Of a stretch of 32,326 bases of DNA, positions 6,996-14,401 are shown one piece after another. Under the pieces are notes generated by a model, which was not told the DNA's origin, did no database searches, and saw nothing but the letters and a program-made list of their open reading frames with translations. The stretch covers positions 1 through 32,326 of the forward strand of contig NZ_BBPO01000045.1 in NCBI RefSeq assembly GCF_000787815.1, read 5' to 3'. Within the stretch, counting starts at the first letter, position 1. The number at the start of each line of letters is the position of its first letter. The DNA comes from Streptacidiphilus neutrinimicus. GTDB taxonomy: Bacteria > Actinomycetota > Actinomycetes > Streptomycetales > Streptomycetaceae. The translations under genes were made by a program, and so were the position numbers.

Positions 6996-8633
6996 TCAGG
7001 AGACGGCCAGGGCCGTGTCGTCGATGACGAAGCTGGTCTGGTTGCCGGCGTTCTCGCTGCCGGTGAACTTCAGCGTGACAGTCTGGCCCGCGTAACCGGC
7101 CAGGCTGAAGGAGTGTTGGGTGTATCCGGTGTTGGCGTTCAGGTTCGAGTACGTCGCCAGGGTGCCGAGCACCGTGCCGGAGCCGTTGAGAACCTGGACC
7201 TTCAGGGTGTCGTAGGCCGTGGTCTTCGTGGTCTCGGCGGTGTCGACGTGCAGCCAGAAGGAGAAGTTCTCCGCGCTGCATCCGGCCGGAACGGCTACGG
7301 ACTGCGACAGGGTGTCGGTGTGGGTGCTGCCGTAGCCGTCCAGCCAGGCGTCCCAACTGCCCGAACGGGCGGGCTCGGACGAGTCGTTGCTGATGACGCC
7401 GGAGGAGGCCCTCCACGGGGAGGCGGCGCCGGTCTCGAAGCCCGGGTTGCCCAGGAGCTGCGCCGCGGTGCATCCGCCGCCGCCGCTGGGGTTGACGGTC
7501 CAGGTGAAGGACGCGGAGCCCGACGCCGTCCCGGAGGAGGCGGTGACGGTCACGTTCGAGGTCCCCGCCGTGGTCGGGGTACCGGAGATCAGACCCGACG
7601 GCGACATGCTCAGGCCCGCCGGAAGGCCGACCGCCGAGTAGGTCAGCGCGTTGCCCGCCGAGTCGGTCGCGGCGACCTGCAAGGACGCCGCCGTGCCGAC
7701 GGTGCCGGTCTGGCCGCCGGGGTTGGTCACCGAGACGGTCTCGGCCGCAGAGCCGCCCCACACGTCGGTGATCGGCGTGGCCGAGGCCGCGGCACCGGCG
7801 TACGGCAGGCCGTACATGTCCTCGATGGTGCGCAGCACGTTGTAGTGGTTGACGGTCTCGCTGTACTGACCGGCCTTGACGCCCGCGCCGTAGAAGATGG
7901 TCGGGATCTGGTTGCTCATCGAGGAGTCGTCCTCGTCCCAGGTGACCACGAGCAGGCTGTTGTGGGTCTTCGCCCACTGCGCGTAGGCGTCGACGTTGTT
8001 CTGCAGCCAGGTGTCGCCCTCGGCGATGGTGCCGTCGTGCATGTCGTCGTTGAGGTTGGGGATGACCCACGAGACCGTCGGCAGCTGCGTGAAGTCGCTG
8101 GGGAAGCTCGTGAACGGCCGGTTGTCAGCGGCCGGGATGTTGCTGAAGTCGCTCCACGGCACGTGCTTGCGCGCATACGAGCCGGAGGTGCACGAGGTGG
8201 AGCCGGTGGAGGGCAGGTCCTCGGAGTAGCCGGCGAAGGTGTCGCCCGCGGCGAGCAGTTGGGCGCCCTCGTTGTCGGCGCTGAACGTGTGCGGGCAGGA
8301 GTCGTCGGTGACGCCCTGGTTGGAGCCCGAGAACAGGTCCAGGTAGTTCGGCTGGGAGGGGTGCTCGACGGCGAAGGACTGGGTGAACAGCGCGCCGCCG
8401 GAGGCCAGGGTGTTGTTGATGTACGGAGCGTCGGCGGTGTCGCCGATGACCTCGTCGTAGGCGTGGTTCTCTTCCATCACGACCACCACGTGGTCGTACT
8501 TCGGCACGCTGTTGGCGGCGTGCGCGGGGGCGACGGCAGCCGTCATGCCGGTGGCTGCCAGCGCGGCACCACCGAGTAACGCGAGGCTCAGGCGCCCGAG
8601 GCGCTTCTTGACGGTGGTGGCGACTCGACTCAC
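6996..8633 (-). CDS. Secreted phosphoesterase (PF04185 type) with Ig-like and CBM-like domains
   Basis: A 545-residue exported enzyme of the alkaline-phosphatase-like phosphoesterase family (acid phosphatase / phospholipase C relatives). Residues 1-40 are a signal peptide (VKKRLGRLSLALLGG to APAHA). The catalytic domain (45-300) has HVVVVMEENHAYDEVIG, SQPNYLDLFSGSN, SWVIPNLNDDMHDG and LLVVTWDEDD, which carry metal and phosphate ligands. Residues about 310-400 are a putative Ig/cadherin-like domain (LPAGLSMSPSGLISGTPT). A short Gly linker leads to a C-terminal beta-sandwich (LLGNPGFETG to SFVIDDTALAVS) like carbohydrate-binding modules, probably for wall or polymer binding. Start GTG 8631-8633 has AAGGAGA eight bases upstream; the longer reading to 8693 has no such site. 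PHO-box-like repeats upstream suggest phosphate control. The substrate is not predictable. Confidence 0.9.
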   Translation of the reverse strand: MSRVATTVKKRLGRLSLALLGGAALAATGMTAAVAPAHAANSVPKYDHVVVVMEENHAYDEVIGDTADAPYINNTLASGGALFTQSFAVEHPSQPNYLDLFSGSNQGVTDDSCPHTFSADNEGAQLLAAGDTFAGYSEDLPSTGSTSCTSGSYARKHVPWSDFSNIPAADNRPFTSFPSDFTQLPTVSWVIPNLNDDMHDGTIAEGDTWLQNNVDAYAQWAKTHNSLLVVTWDEDDSSMSNQIPTIFYGAGVKAGQYSETVNHYNVLRTIEDMYGLPYAGAAASATPITDVWGGSAAETVSVTNPGGQTGTVGTAASLQVAATDSAGNALTYSAVGLPAGLSMSPSGLISGTPTTAGTSNVTVTASSGTASGSASFTWTVNPSGGGGCTAAQLLGNPGFETGAASPWRASSGVISNDSSEPARSGSWDAWLDGYGSTHTDTLSQSVAVPAGCSAENFSFWLHVDTAETTKTTAYDTLKVQVLNGSGTVLGTLATYSNLNANTGYTQHSFSLAGYAGQTVTLKFTGSENAGNQTSFVIDDTALAVS

Positions 8634-8691
8634 GGAAGATCGTCTCCTTCGACTGTCGGGTGGTGGCGGGACGCGCGCAGCCCCACACGGC

Positions 8692-8721
8692 ACGGTAGGG
8701 GTACTGGCGAGTACCTGTCAG
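8692..8721 (-). promoter_or_regulatory. Candidate phosphoesterase promoter
   Basis: CTGACA, an 18-base spacer and TACCGT on the minus strand, about 60 bp before the GTG start. It directly follows the PHO-box-like repeats. Confidence 0.45.
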
Positions 8722-8726
8722 GATGC

Positions 8727-8748
8727 TGTGAATGAAGCCATGCTGAAC
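8727..8748 (-). promoter_or_regulatory. PHO-box-like pair of 11-bp direct repeats
   Basis: On the minus strand GTTCAGCATGG is followed without a gap by CTTCATTCACA. Two adjoining 11-bp units with a TTCA core are the layout bound by PhoP in Streptomyces (consensus starting GTTCA). The pair ends five bases upstream of the candidate -35, the position expected for PhoP activation of a phosphatase gene. Confidence 0.45.
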
Positions 8749-8887
8749 GTCCGACGGCTGTGTCGCACTCGCCGTGGTGACGCACCTCGGGACCCTGAGA
8801 CGGCATCAGTGAAGGATCAGGGACGGCTCAGGGCAGTCCCCGATGGTCGGCCGACTCCGGGCCGGCGGAGACTGAACGTGCGGCGAC

Positions 8888-8914
8888 GGGGCCGCCCGTA
8901 CCGCCAGCGGCCCC
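8888..8914 (-). terminator. Terminator of the PadR-MMPL operon
   Basis: GGGGCCGC and GCGGCCCC form a perfect 8-bp stem with an 11-base loop, starting 6 bp after the MMPL stop. Confidence 0.6.
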
Positions 8915-8920
8915 TGAGGT

Positions 8921-11038
8921 TCACGGGCGGGCGTCGTGGTCGGCAGCGGGGCGCGTGGCGGGCGCGGGGGTTCCCGACTCGCGGATCGCCACGCGCCGGT
9001 GGAGTCGCTCGAGCCACGCCGGGGCCCACCAGTTCCAGCGGCCGAGCAGGGCCATCAGGGACGGCACGAGGAGTGCGCGCACGATGAAGGCGTCGATCAG
9101 CACGGCGACGGCGACCCCGATCCCGACTTCCTTGAGGAAGACGAGCTTCGAGGTGGCGAAGACCCCGACGGCCACGGCGAGCAGGATCGCCGCCCAGGTG
9201 ATCAGCCTGCCGGTGCGCTGCATGCCCGCGGCGATGGCGTCGCGTTCCGAGACCCCGGGCCGCCGCTCCTCGCTGATCCGCGCCAGCAGGAACACGCCGT
9301 AGTCCGTCGACAGGGCGAACGCGATGGCGGCCACGATCAGGAAGTCGGTTTCCTCGATGCCGCCCTGGCTCGTGTAGGCGAGCGGCCCGGCCAGACGTCC
9401 GTCCTGGAAGACGAAGACCAGGATGCCGGTGGCCGCGGCGGCGGTGAGGCCGTTCATGAGCAGGGACTTGATCGGAAGGATCACCGAGCCGGTCATCAGC
9501 CACAGCACCAGCAGGGTGACGGCGCACAGGATCGCGATGGCGGGCGGCAGCGCGCCGGCGATCGAGGTCCCCTGGTCGACGAAGGACGCGGTCGTCCCGC
9601 CGACGAGGACGGGGACGGGAGCGGGCTGCGCCCGGATCGCGCGCACGGTCTGCTGGGCCGCCGGAGAGATCGGGTCGTTCGGGCTCACGAGCATGATCTG
9701 CCATGTCCCGGGCGCGAGTTGGACCGGAGGGCCGGATGCGGTGACTCCGGGCGCCCGTGCCAACCCCTCCGCGTAGCCCGCCAGCGCGGGCCGGTCGGAG
9801 GCCGGGGCCCGGGCGACGACCGTGATCGCGTTGCCGCCGCTTCCCACGGTGAACTCACTGGCGACCCGGTCCGAGACCACCCGCGCGCTCTGGCTCGTGG
9901 GAAGGACCGTGGCGTCGATGCCGCTCCAGCGCACGCTCAGGGCGGGCGCCGCCATCAGCAGCAGCAGTGCGGTCGTGGCGGTGGCGACGAGCACGGGTCG
10001 GCGCATCACGCCGCGGGCCAGCCGGTACCAGGCCCCGCCCTGCGTGGAGGGCTTGACCCGGCCGAGGCGCCTGGCGAGCAGCACCAGCAGCGGCGGCACG
10101 ATGAGCAGGGCGCTGGCTGCCGCGACGAGCGCCACCATCGCGCCGCCGATGCCCATCGAGACCAGGAACCGCTGCGGGAAGACGGTCAGGCTGGCCAGCG
10201 CGGCCGCGACCGTGGTCGCACTGAAGGCCACGGTGCGGCCGGTCCTCGCGAGGGTCGACCGCAACGCGGTTTCCACGTCGCCGCGCTCCTGCAGTTCCTC
10301 CCGGAAGCGCCAGACCAGGAACAGGCTGTAGTCGACGGCGAGCCCGAGGCCGAGCCCGATCACCAGGTTCAGGGCGAAGATCGACAGTGGCAGTGCGAGG
10401 TTGACCAGCCGCAGCACGACGAACGTGCCCAGCACGGCCATCCCGCCGACGGCCAGGGGCAGCAGCGCCGCGATGCCCCGGAAGATGACAAAGGCGAGGA
10501 TCGCCAGCAGCGGGAAGGCGATCGCCTCGGCGAAGCCGAGGTCCGCCTGCGCCTGCTTGCCGGTCTGCGTCCCGGCGACGTCGGGGCCGCCCAGCAGCAC
10601 GTCGGACCTGCCGTGCAGGGTGGCCTCGATGTGTTTGACGACCGTGTCCGGGTCGGGTGCGGCGCTGAGCGTCGCGACGACCAGCGAGGAGCGGCCGTCG
10701 GTCGACACCAGTCCGGTCTCGCGCCCCGGCGTGGGTGCCGTGACCGCGGCGACGCCCGGGACCCGGGCGATCTCCCGCGCGGCCGAGGCCACCGCCGGGG
10801 TACCCGGCGGCGCGGACACCAGCGCCAGCACGCCGGGGCTCGGCTCCCGCCCGGTGGCCTGCTCGACGAGCTGCTGGGCGCGGGCGCTCTGGGACGCGGG
10901 GTCGCTGAACGGCTCGCGGGCGTTGAGCATGCCGACCGCGGGGGCCCCGAGCACGGCCGCCACCAGGAACGCGACCAGCGCGAGCAGCAGCATCCGGCGT
11001 GGATGCCGGATCGCGGTGCTCGCGAGTGCGCCGAGCAC
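8921..11038 (-). CDS. MMPL-family RND transporter
   Basis: A 705-residue inner-membrane exporter of the MMPL group, which moves lipids, drugs or siderophores using the proton gradient. It has the duplicated layout: an N-terminal helix (MLLLALVAFLVAAVLG), an extracytoplasmic porter domain (about 35-160), a helix bundle with GLGLGLAVDYSLFLVWRFRE, then a second helix, second porter domain and bundle with FALSTDYGVFLLARI. The two D-Y-x-x-F/Y signatures are the proton-relay sites of the family. The C-terminal tail is hydrophilic. Start GTG at 11036-11038 lies one base after the PadR stop, so translation is probably coupled. The neighbouring PadR regulator suggests an inducible drug or metabolite efflux pump. 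The substrate is unknown. Confidence 0.93.
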   Translation of the reverse strand: MLGALASTAIRHPRRMLLLALVAFLVAAVLGAPAVGMLNAREPFSDPASQSARAQQLVEQATGREPSPGVLALVSAPPGTPAVASAAREIARVPGVAAVTAPTPGRETGLVSTDGRSSLVVATLSAAPDPDTVVKHIEATLHGRSDVLLGGPDVAGTQTGKQAQADLGFAEAIAFPLLAILAFVIFRGIAALLPLAVGGMAVLGTFVVLRLVNLALPLSIFALNLVIGLGLGLAVDYSLFLVWRFREELQERGDVETALRSTLARTGRTVAFSATTVAAALASLTVFPQRFLVSMGIGGAMVALVAAASALLIVPPLLVLLARRLGRVKPSTQGGAWYRLARGVMRRPVLVATATTALLLLMAAPALSVRWSGIDATVLPTSQSARVVSDRVASEFTVGSGGNAITVVARAPASDRPALAGYAEGLARAPGVTASGPPVQLAPGTWQIMLVSPNDPISPAAQQTVRAIRAQPAPVPVLVGGTTASFVDQGTSIAGALPPAIAILCAVTLLVLWLMTGSVILPIKSLLMNGLTAAAATGILVFVFQDGRLAGPLAYTSQGGIEETDFLIVAAIAFALSTDYGVFLLARISEERRPGVSERDAIAAGMQRTGRLITWAAILLAVAVGVFATSKLVFLKEVGIGVAVAVLIDAFIVRALLVPSLMALLGRWNWWAPAWLERLHRRVAIRESGTPAPATRPAADHDARP

Positions 11039-11039
11039 G

Positions 11040-11675
11040 TCAACCAGTCCCCGGGGGGACCGGTGCCTCGGCGTTCACCGCGCCGTCGGCTTCGGACTCG
11101 GATTCGGCTTCGGTCTCGGCTTCGGTCTCGGCCGCGGCGAGGAGCAACGGGCGCGCCTCGGCGACCCAGTCCAGCTTGGCCTGCTCGTGACGCAGGCCGA
11201 ACATCGCCGTGGCCCGGCGGAACACCGACTCCGGCCGGTCCGCCAGCTTGTCCACGAGCGCCGCGAAGTGCTCCCTGCGTCGCAGCGCGGCGGTCTCGTA
11301 TGCGTTCAGCACGCCTGCCATCCGTTCCGGCGAGGTGCGGTCCCCGAAGAAGATCCGGACCAGGAACAGGCTCCGGGTCCGCTCCTCGCTCAGGTCGGTC
11401 TCGTCCAGCCAGCGTTGCAGCTCGTCCGAGCCGGCCGGGGTGATCTCGTACGCCTTCTTGGCGGGCGCGTTCTCCCGCGGCGTCTCGGTCACCCGCAGCA
11501 GGCCGAGCGCGCTCAGGTGGTTGAGCTCGGTGTAGATGTGGCTGCGGGTCAGCGGAAAGAAGTTGGCGATCGACCGTGAGGCGAACGCGGTCAGCTCGTA
11601 GCCGGTCACGGGCCGGATGGACACCATCCCGAGGACCACCTGCGCCGTGGCCGAGAGCCTGCGGGGGGCCGCCAT
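11040..11675 (-). CDS. PadR-family transcriptional regulator
   Basis: A 211-residue regulator. The N-terminal winged helix (about 5-85) has the PadR features: VVLGMVSIRPVTGYEL, then the recognition region SRSHIYTELNHL-type (here FPLTRSHIYTELNHLSALGL) and the wing KKAYEITPAGSDELQRWL. A long helical domain (about 95-180) provides the dimer interface. The final 30 residues are a low-complexity Ala/Glu tail (ETEAETEAESESEA) not needed for the fold. It is the first gene of a two-gene operon with the MMPL pump and probably represses it until a ligand binds. The palindrome at 11687-11701, directly before its ATG, is the likely operator. The ribosome-binding site is weak (CGGGA). Confidence 0.92.
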   Translation of the reverse strand: MAAPRRLSATAQVVLGMVSIRPVTGYELTAFASRSIANFFPLTRSHIYTELNHLSALGLLRVTETPRENAPAKKAYEITPAGSDELQRWLDETDLSEERTRSLFLVRIFFGDRTSPERMAGVLNAYETAALRRREHFAALVDKLADRPESVFRRATAMFGLRHEQAKLDWVAEARPLLLAAAETEAETEAESESEADGAVNAEAPVPPGTG

Positions 11676-11686
11676 GTCCCGACCGT

Positions 11687-11701
11687 AGTCCTAATAGGAC
11701 T
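11687..11701. promoter_or_regulatory. Probable PadR operator
   Basis: AGTCCTAATAGGACT is a perfect 7-1-7 palindrome lying 12-26 bp before the PadR start. A third half-site TAGGAC follows at once (11701-11706). Its position across the promoter/start region suggests autorepression of the padR-MMPL operon. Confidence 0.6.
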
Positions 11702-11834
11702 AGGACAAAAGGGGTGGTTCCTCATGGAAGGAGCGGGGCCGGACCGGCTGTCGGCAGGACGCCCGGCGCGTCCGTCCCGAGCGGCTCGCTCCGCGGACCG
11801 CCGCGACGGACCGGAACCCGGGCGCCGGGCGGCC

Positions 11835-12101
11835 TCAGGGCCGGGTGGGCGGGTGGCCGTGCCTGCGCAGTTCGTGCGTGGCGGCCTGGATCCTCGCCTG
11901 CAGATCCTTGCTCATCCTGCCGCGCGCCCGGTCAACCGGCCCGGGTGTGCCCAGGGTGCGCCCAGGGGCCCGGAAGCCGCCGATCTCCGGTTCGAGCAGT
12001 TCGGCCAGTCGCGGCGTCGTGCGGTCCTCGTACAGCGGACCGACGAGCTGCACGCCGACCGGAAGGCCCTCCAGCGACCGGCCCGCCGTCACAGCGGCCA
12101 G
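11835..12101 (-). pseudogene. C-terminal remnant of an amidase
   Basis: Between the PadR operator and the hydrolase (over 600 bp) the only coding signal is on the minus strand at about 11958-12101. FLAAVTAGRSLEGLPVGVQL and VGPLYEDRTTPRLAELLEPE match the end of amidase-signature family enzymes, where GLPVGVQLVGP is conserved. The catalytic Ser-Ser-Lys part is absent: upstream sequence is replaced at about 12105 by unrelated, less GC-rich DNA. After the amidase piece the frame continues MSKDLQARIQAATHELRRHG to a stop at 11835, which I do not recognise. The gene is dead by truncation. 11702-11834 shows nothing else. Confidence 0.6.
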
Positions 12102-12119
12102 GAAATGCCGCTTCCTACA

Positions 12120-12154
12120 AAGGGATTGTCCGCTGAGCCGACAAATGGTCCCTT
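12120..12154. repeat. Inverted repeat at the amidase break point
   Basis: AAGGGA-TTGTC and GACAA-ATGG-TCCCTT face each other across 8 bases, making an 11-bp stem with one 4-base bulge. It lies just beyond the point where amidase homology ends. It could be a footprint of an excised element, a miniature element, or a hairpin in the leader of the hydrolase. Confidence 0.4.
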
Positions 12155-12289
12155 CGGAGCCATGGTTCGTGTAAATACCGTCCGCGCCGATGTCGTTCGT
12201 GGACGATGCTTTCATCACCGCATCGACCGCAGTTCTCCGGCTCGTGTCCCACGGCCCGCTCGGCCGGTGCGCACCCCCAAGGAGGAACC

Positions 12290-13510
12290 TTGTCCGGACC
12301 ACAGGACGAGAAGGCGGAGCAGAGCGTCGGCGCGTTCACCCTCGCCGATCCGCTGAGCTCCACGGCACCCACCCCGCTCCCCTACCCCGTCCCGGAGCCC
12401 GACGAGAAGTGGCAGTTGCCGAACGGCTTCGCCCACGTCTTCTACGGCGAGCGCAACCAGGGCCTCATGCGGCCGGTCATCATGGCCGACGGCTTCAACC
12501 TCGGCCGCAGCGACCTGCAGTGGCTGTACGCGGGCTTGGACCGCGACTACCCGCTGCTGTCCGAGCTGCGCCGCCGGGGCCGGGACGTGATCCTGCTCGG
12601 CTTCGACGAGCGCTCCGCCTCGATCCTGGACAACGCCCAGGCCGCCATGGCCGCAGTCCAGCGGACCCTCGCCGAGCAACTGGGCGGCGCCCCGCTGACG
12701 GTGGGCGGCTTCAGCATGGGCGGCATCATCACCCGCTACGCGCTGGCCGACCTGGAGCGGCAACGCATGGACCACCGCACCCGCCTCTACTTCTCCTACG
12801 ACAGCCCGCACCGCGGCGGCGTCGTCCCCATCGGCCTCCAGGCGTTCTCCCACTTCATCCCGCTCGCCAACGACTTCGCCCGGCAGATGAACAGCCCGGC
12901 CGCCCGGCAGATGCTCTGGCGGCACTACGACCCGAGCAACGGCGGCATCGGGGTGGCCCCCGAGCGCGTCGCGTTCCTCAAGAAGCTGGAGGAGATCGGC
13001 TCCTGGCCGCGCATCCCGCGGCTGATCGGCCTCGCCAACGGCCGCGGCGACGGCAAGGGCCTGGACATCAAGCCCGGCGACACCACCCTCGCGGTCGAGA
13101 AGATCTACCCCGGCACCACGTTCTACGCCCAGGCGCAGAACGGCGACGTCACCGTCGCCGAACTCAGGCGGCTGCTGCCGCCGGCCCAGAAGACCATCAA
13201 GACCAACGGCTTCCCGGAGCTGGACGCCGCCCCCGGCGGCACCCTCCGCTCCTTCGGCATCCTCGCCGACATGCTGAAGAAGTTCGGCGCGGAGGTCGAC
13301 CTGCGGCACGAGGACGTCTGCTTCGTCCCGTCGGTCAGCGCGGTCTCCATCCGCGACATCGACCAGCAGAAGGACCTCTACGCGGACATCGACGCACTCG
13401 ACCCCGGCGACAGCGAGCTCGACGACTTCATCTGCTCCACGGCCAACACGGCGCACACCGCCGTCACCGAAGAACTCTGCACCTGGCTCCTCGACCGCCT
13501 CCCCGACTGA
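12290..13510 (+). CDS. Alpha/beta hydrolase, lipase/esterase-like
   Basis: A 406-residue cytosolic protein with no signal peptide. The nucleophile elbow GFSMGG holds Ser142. It is preceded by the oxyanion-strand region RPVIMADGFNLGRSDLQWLY (about residues 62-81) and followed by YDSPHRGG, a pattern seen in triacylglycerol-lipase and DUF676/PGAP1-like serine esterases. The remaining triad members are not certain: Asp near 270 and the His of STANTAHT near 388 are candidates. Start TTG 12290-12292 was chosen because AAGGAGGA stands four to five bases before it; the frame opens further upstream without such a site. It is monocistronic, with a terminator 15 bp after the stop. The natural substrate is unknown; similar proteins occur in Streptomyces and other actinomycetes. 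Confidence 0.8.
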   Translation: MSGPQDEKAEQSVGAFTLADPLSSTAPTPLPYPVPEPDEKWQLPNGFAHVFYGERNQGLMRPVIMADGFNLGRSDLQWLYAGLDRDYPLLSELRRRGRDVILLGFDERSASILDNAQAAMAAVQRTLAEQLGGAPLTVGGFSMGGIITRYALADLERQRMDHRTRLYFSYDSPHRGGVVPIGLQAFSHFIPLANDFARQMNSPAARQMLWRHYDPSNGGIGVAPERVAFLKKLEEIGSWPRIPRLIGLANGRGDGKGLDIKPGDTTLAVEKIYPGTTFYAQAQNGDVTVAELRRLLPPAQKTIKTNGFPELDAAPGGTLRSFGILADMLKKFGAEVDLRHEDVCFVPSVSAVSIRDIDQQKDLYADIDALDPGDSELDDFICSTANTAHTAVTEELCTWLLDRLPD

Positions 13511-13525
13511 CCCCCACCCCTCTCC

Positions 13526-13558
13526 CGGCCGGGCCGTCCCCCCAGGACAGCCCGGCCG
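13526..13558 (+). terminator. Terminator of the alpha/beta hydrolase
   Basis: CGGCCGGGC / GCCCGGCCG (9 bp) encloses an inner GTCC / GGAC stem, giving a long GC-rich hairpin just after the stop. Confidence 0.75.
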
Positions 13559-13820
13559 ACTCCTCCAACAGGCCCCTCTGATTTGGCGCCGCACCACCTG
13601 TCAGGATTCTCGACGCGCCCGCGCTGAATCGGCGCGTGGAAGCCGGTGTCCTGCTTCGTGGACCCGCCGATGCGGACCGGCGGCTTCACTGCCGCTGGCT
13701 CCACTACCGCCGGCCTGCACGTTCTCTCGATCCAGGAGCTCGGTACGCCGATGGACCAGGTGGATCTCCGGTGCCTCGCCAAGACCGGGCTTCGACGGGC
13801 CGTCACATGCGGGGGCGGGG
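13559..13820. other. Gap without a clear gene
   Basis: Between the hydrolase terminator and the DinB-like stop no complete gene is visible. One minus-strand frame (about 13600-13760) reads WSIGVPSSWIE then KPPVRIGGSTKQDTGFHAP with fairly high GC at third positions, which hints at an old coding piece. I cannot assign it and no start is visible. Confidence 0.3.
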
Positions 13821-14339
13821 CTACTCGCCGGTGACGCCGTCGGTGAGCTCGCGGACGATGTCCAGGTGGCCCGCGTGGCGGGCGTATTCCTGGAGGACGT
13901 GGAAGAGGATCCAGCCCAGGGTGGGGCGGGGGGTGCCGTCGTCGGGGAAGCGGCCGCCCGCCGCGGCGACGGTGGAGAGCGGCACGCCCGAGGCGACCGT
14001 GCGGGTGTACGCGCCGCCGGCGTGCAGCGCGGTGAGGAGGTCGGCGAGTGTCTCCTCCGGGCCGACGTGCCAGCGGTCCTCCGGGCCGCGATCACCCCAG
14101 GGCGCCGGGACCGGCTCGCCCAGGAAGCCCCAGCGCAGCCAGCGCTGCTCCATGTACACGAGGTGCTTGAGCAGTTCGAGCGGCGACCATCCGGAGGGGA
14201 GCCCGCTGACGCGCAGCTCCGCCTCGGACAGTCCCTCGAGCCTGGCGCCGACCACGGAGCGGTAGTAGTCGAGGTAGTCCAGCAACAGCGCGTTGGAATC
14301 GGAGAGTTGCTGGTCCGGCTCGGACAGGGAGGAAGTCAT
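13821..14339 (-). CDS. DinB-like / DUF664 family protein
   Basis: A 172-residue four-helix-bundle protein of the DinB superfamily, whose actinobacterial members include mycothiol-dependent transferases. The family pattern is clear: LLDYLDYYRSVVGARLEGLS, then SGWSPLELLKHLVYMEQRWL with metal-ligand candidate His59, and LGWILFHVLQEYARHAGHLD with His147, His155 and His158. Start ATG 14337-14339 has no convincing Shine-Dalgarno. A six-codon ORF (ATG at 14354-14356) ends in a TGA overlapping this start (ATGA), which could give coupled initiation but is easily chance. It lies downstream of the SpoIIE-type phosphatase on the same strand with 62 bp between them. Its substrate is unknown. Confidence 0.85.
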   Translation of the reverse strand: MTSSLSEPDQQLSDSNALLLDYLDYYRSVVGARLEGLSEAELRVSGLPSGWSPLELLKHLVYMEQRWLRWGFLGEPVPAPWGDRGPEDRWHVGPEETLADLLTALHAGGAYTRTVASGVPLSTVAAAGGRFPDDGTPRPTLGWILFHVLQEYARHAGHLDIVRELTDGVTGE

Positions 14340-14401
14340 GGTGCCGAGTCTGCCATCGCGCCGGCCCAGCTCCGCACCCGGCACGACCTCGCGGCACGAC
14401 C

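Noticed and set aside
8936-11443. 835-codon plus-strand open frame opposite MMPL and PadR
   Set aside because: Antisense shadow of two genes with clear family motifs; it crosses a gene boundary and has no ribosome-binding site.
14336-14356. Six-codon upstream ORF ending in an ATGA overlap with the DinB-like start
   Set aside because: It has no ribosome-binding site of its own, and such overlaps arise easily by chance; kept only as a remark in the gene entry.
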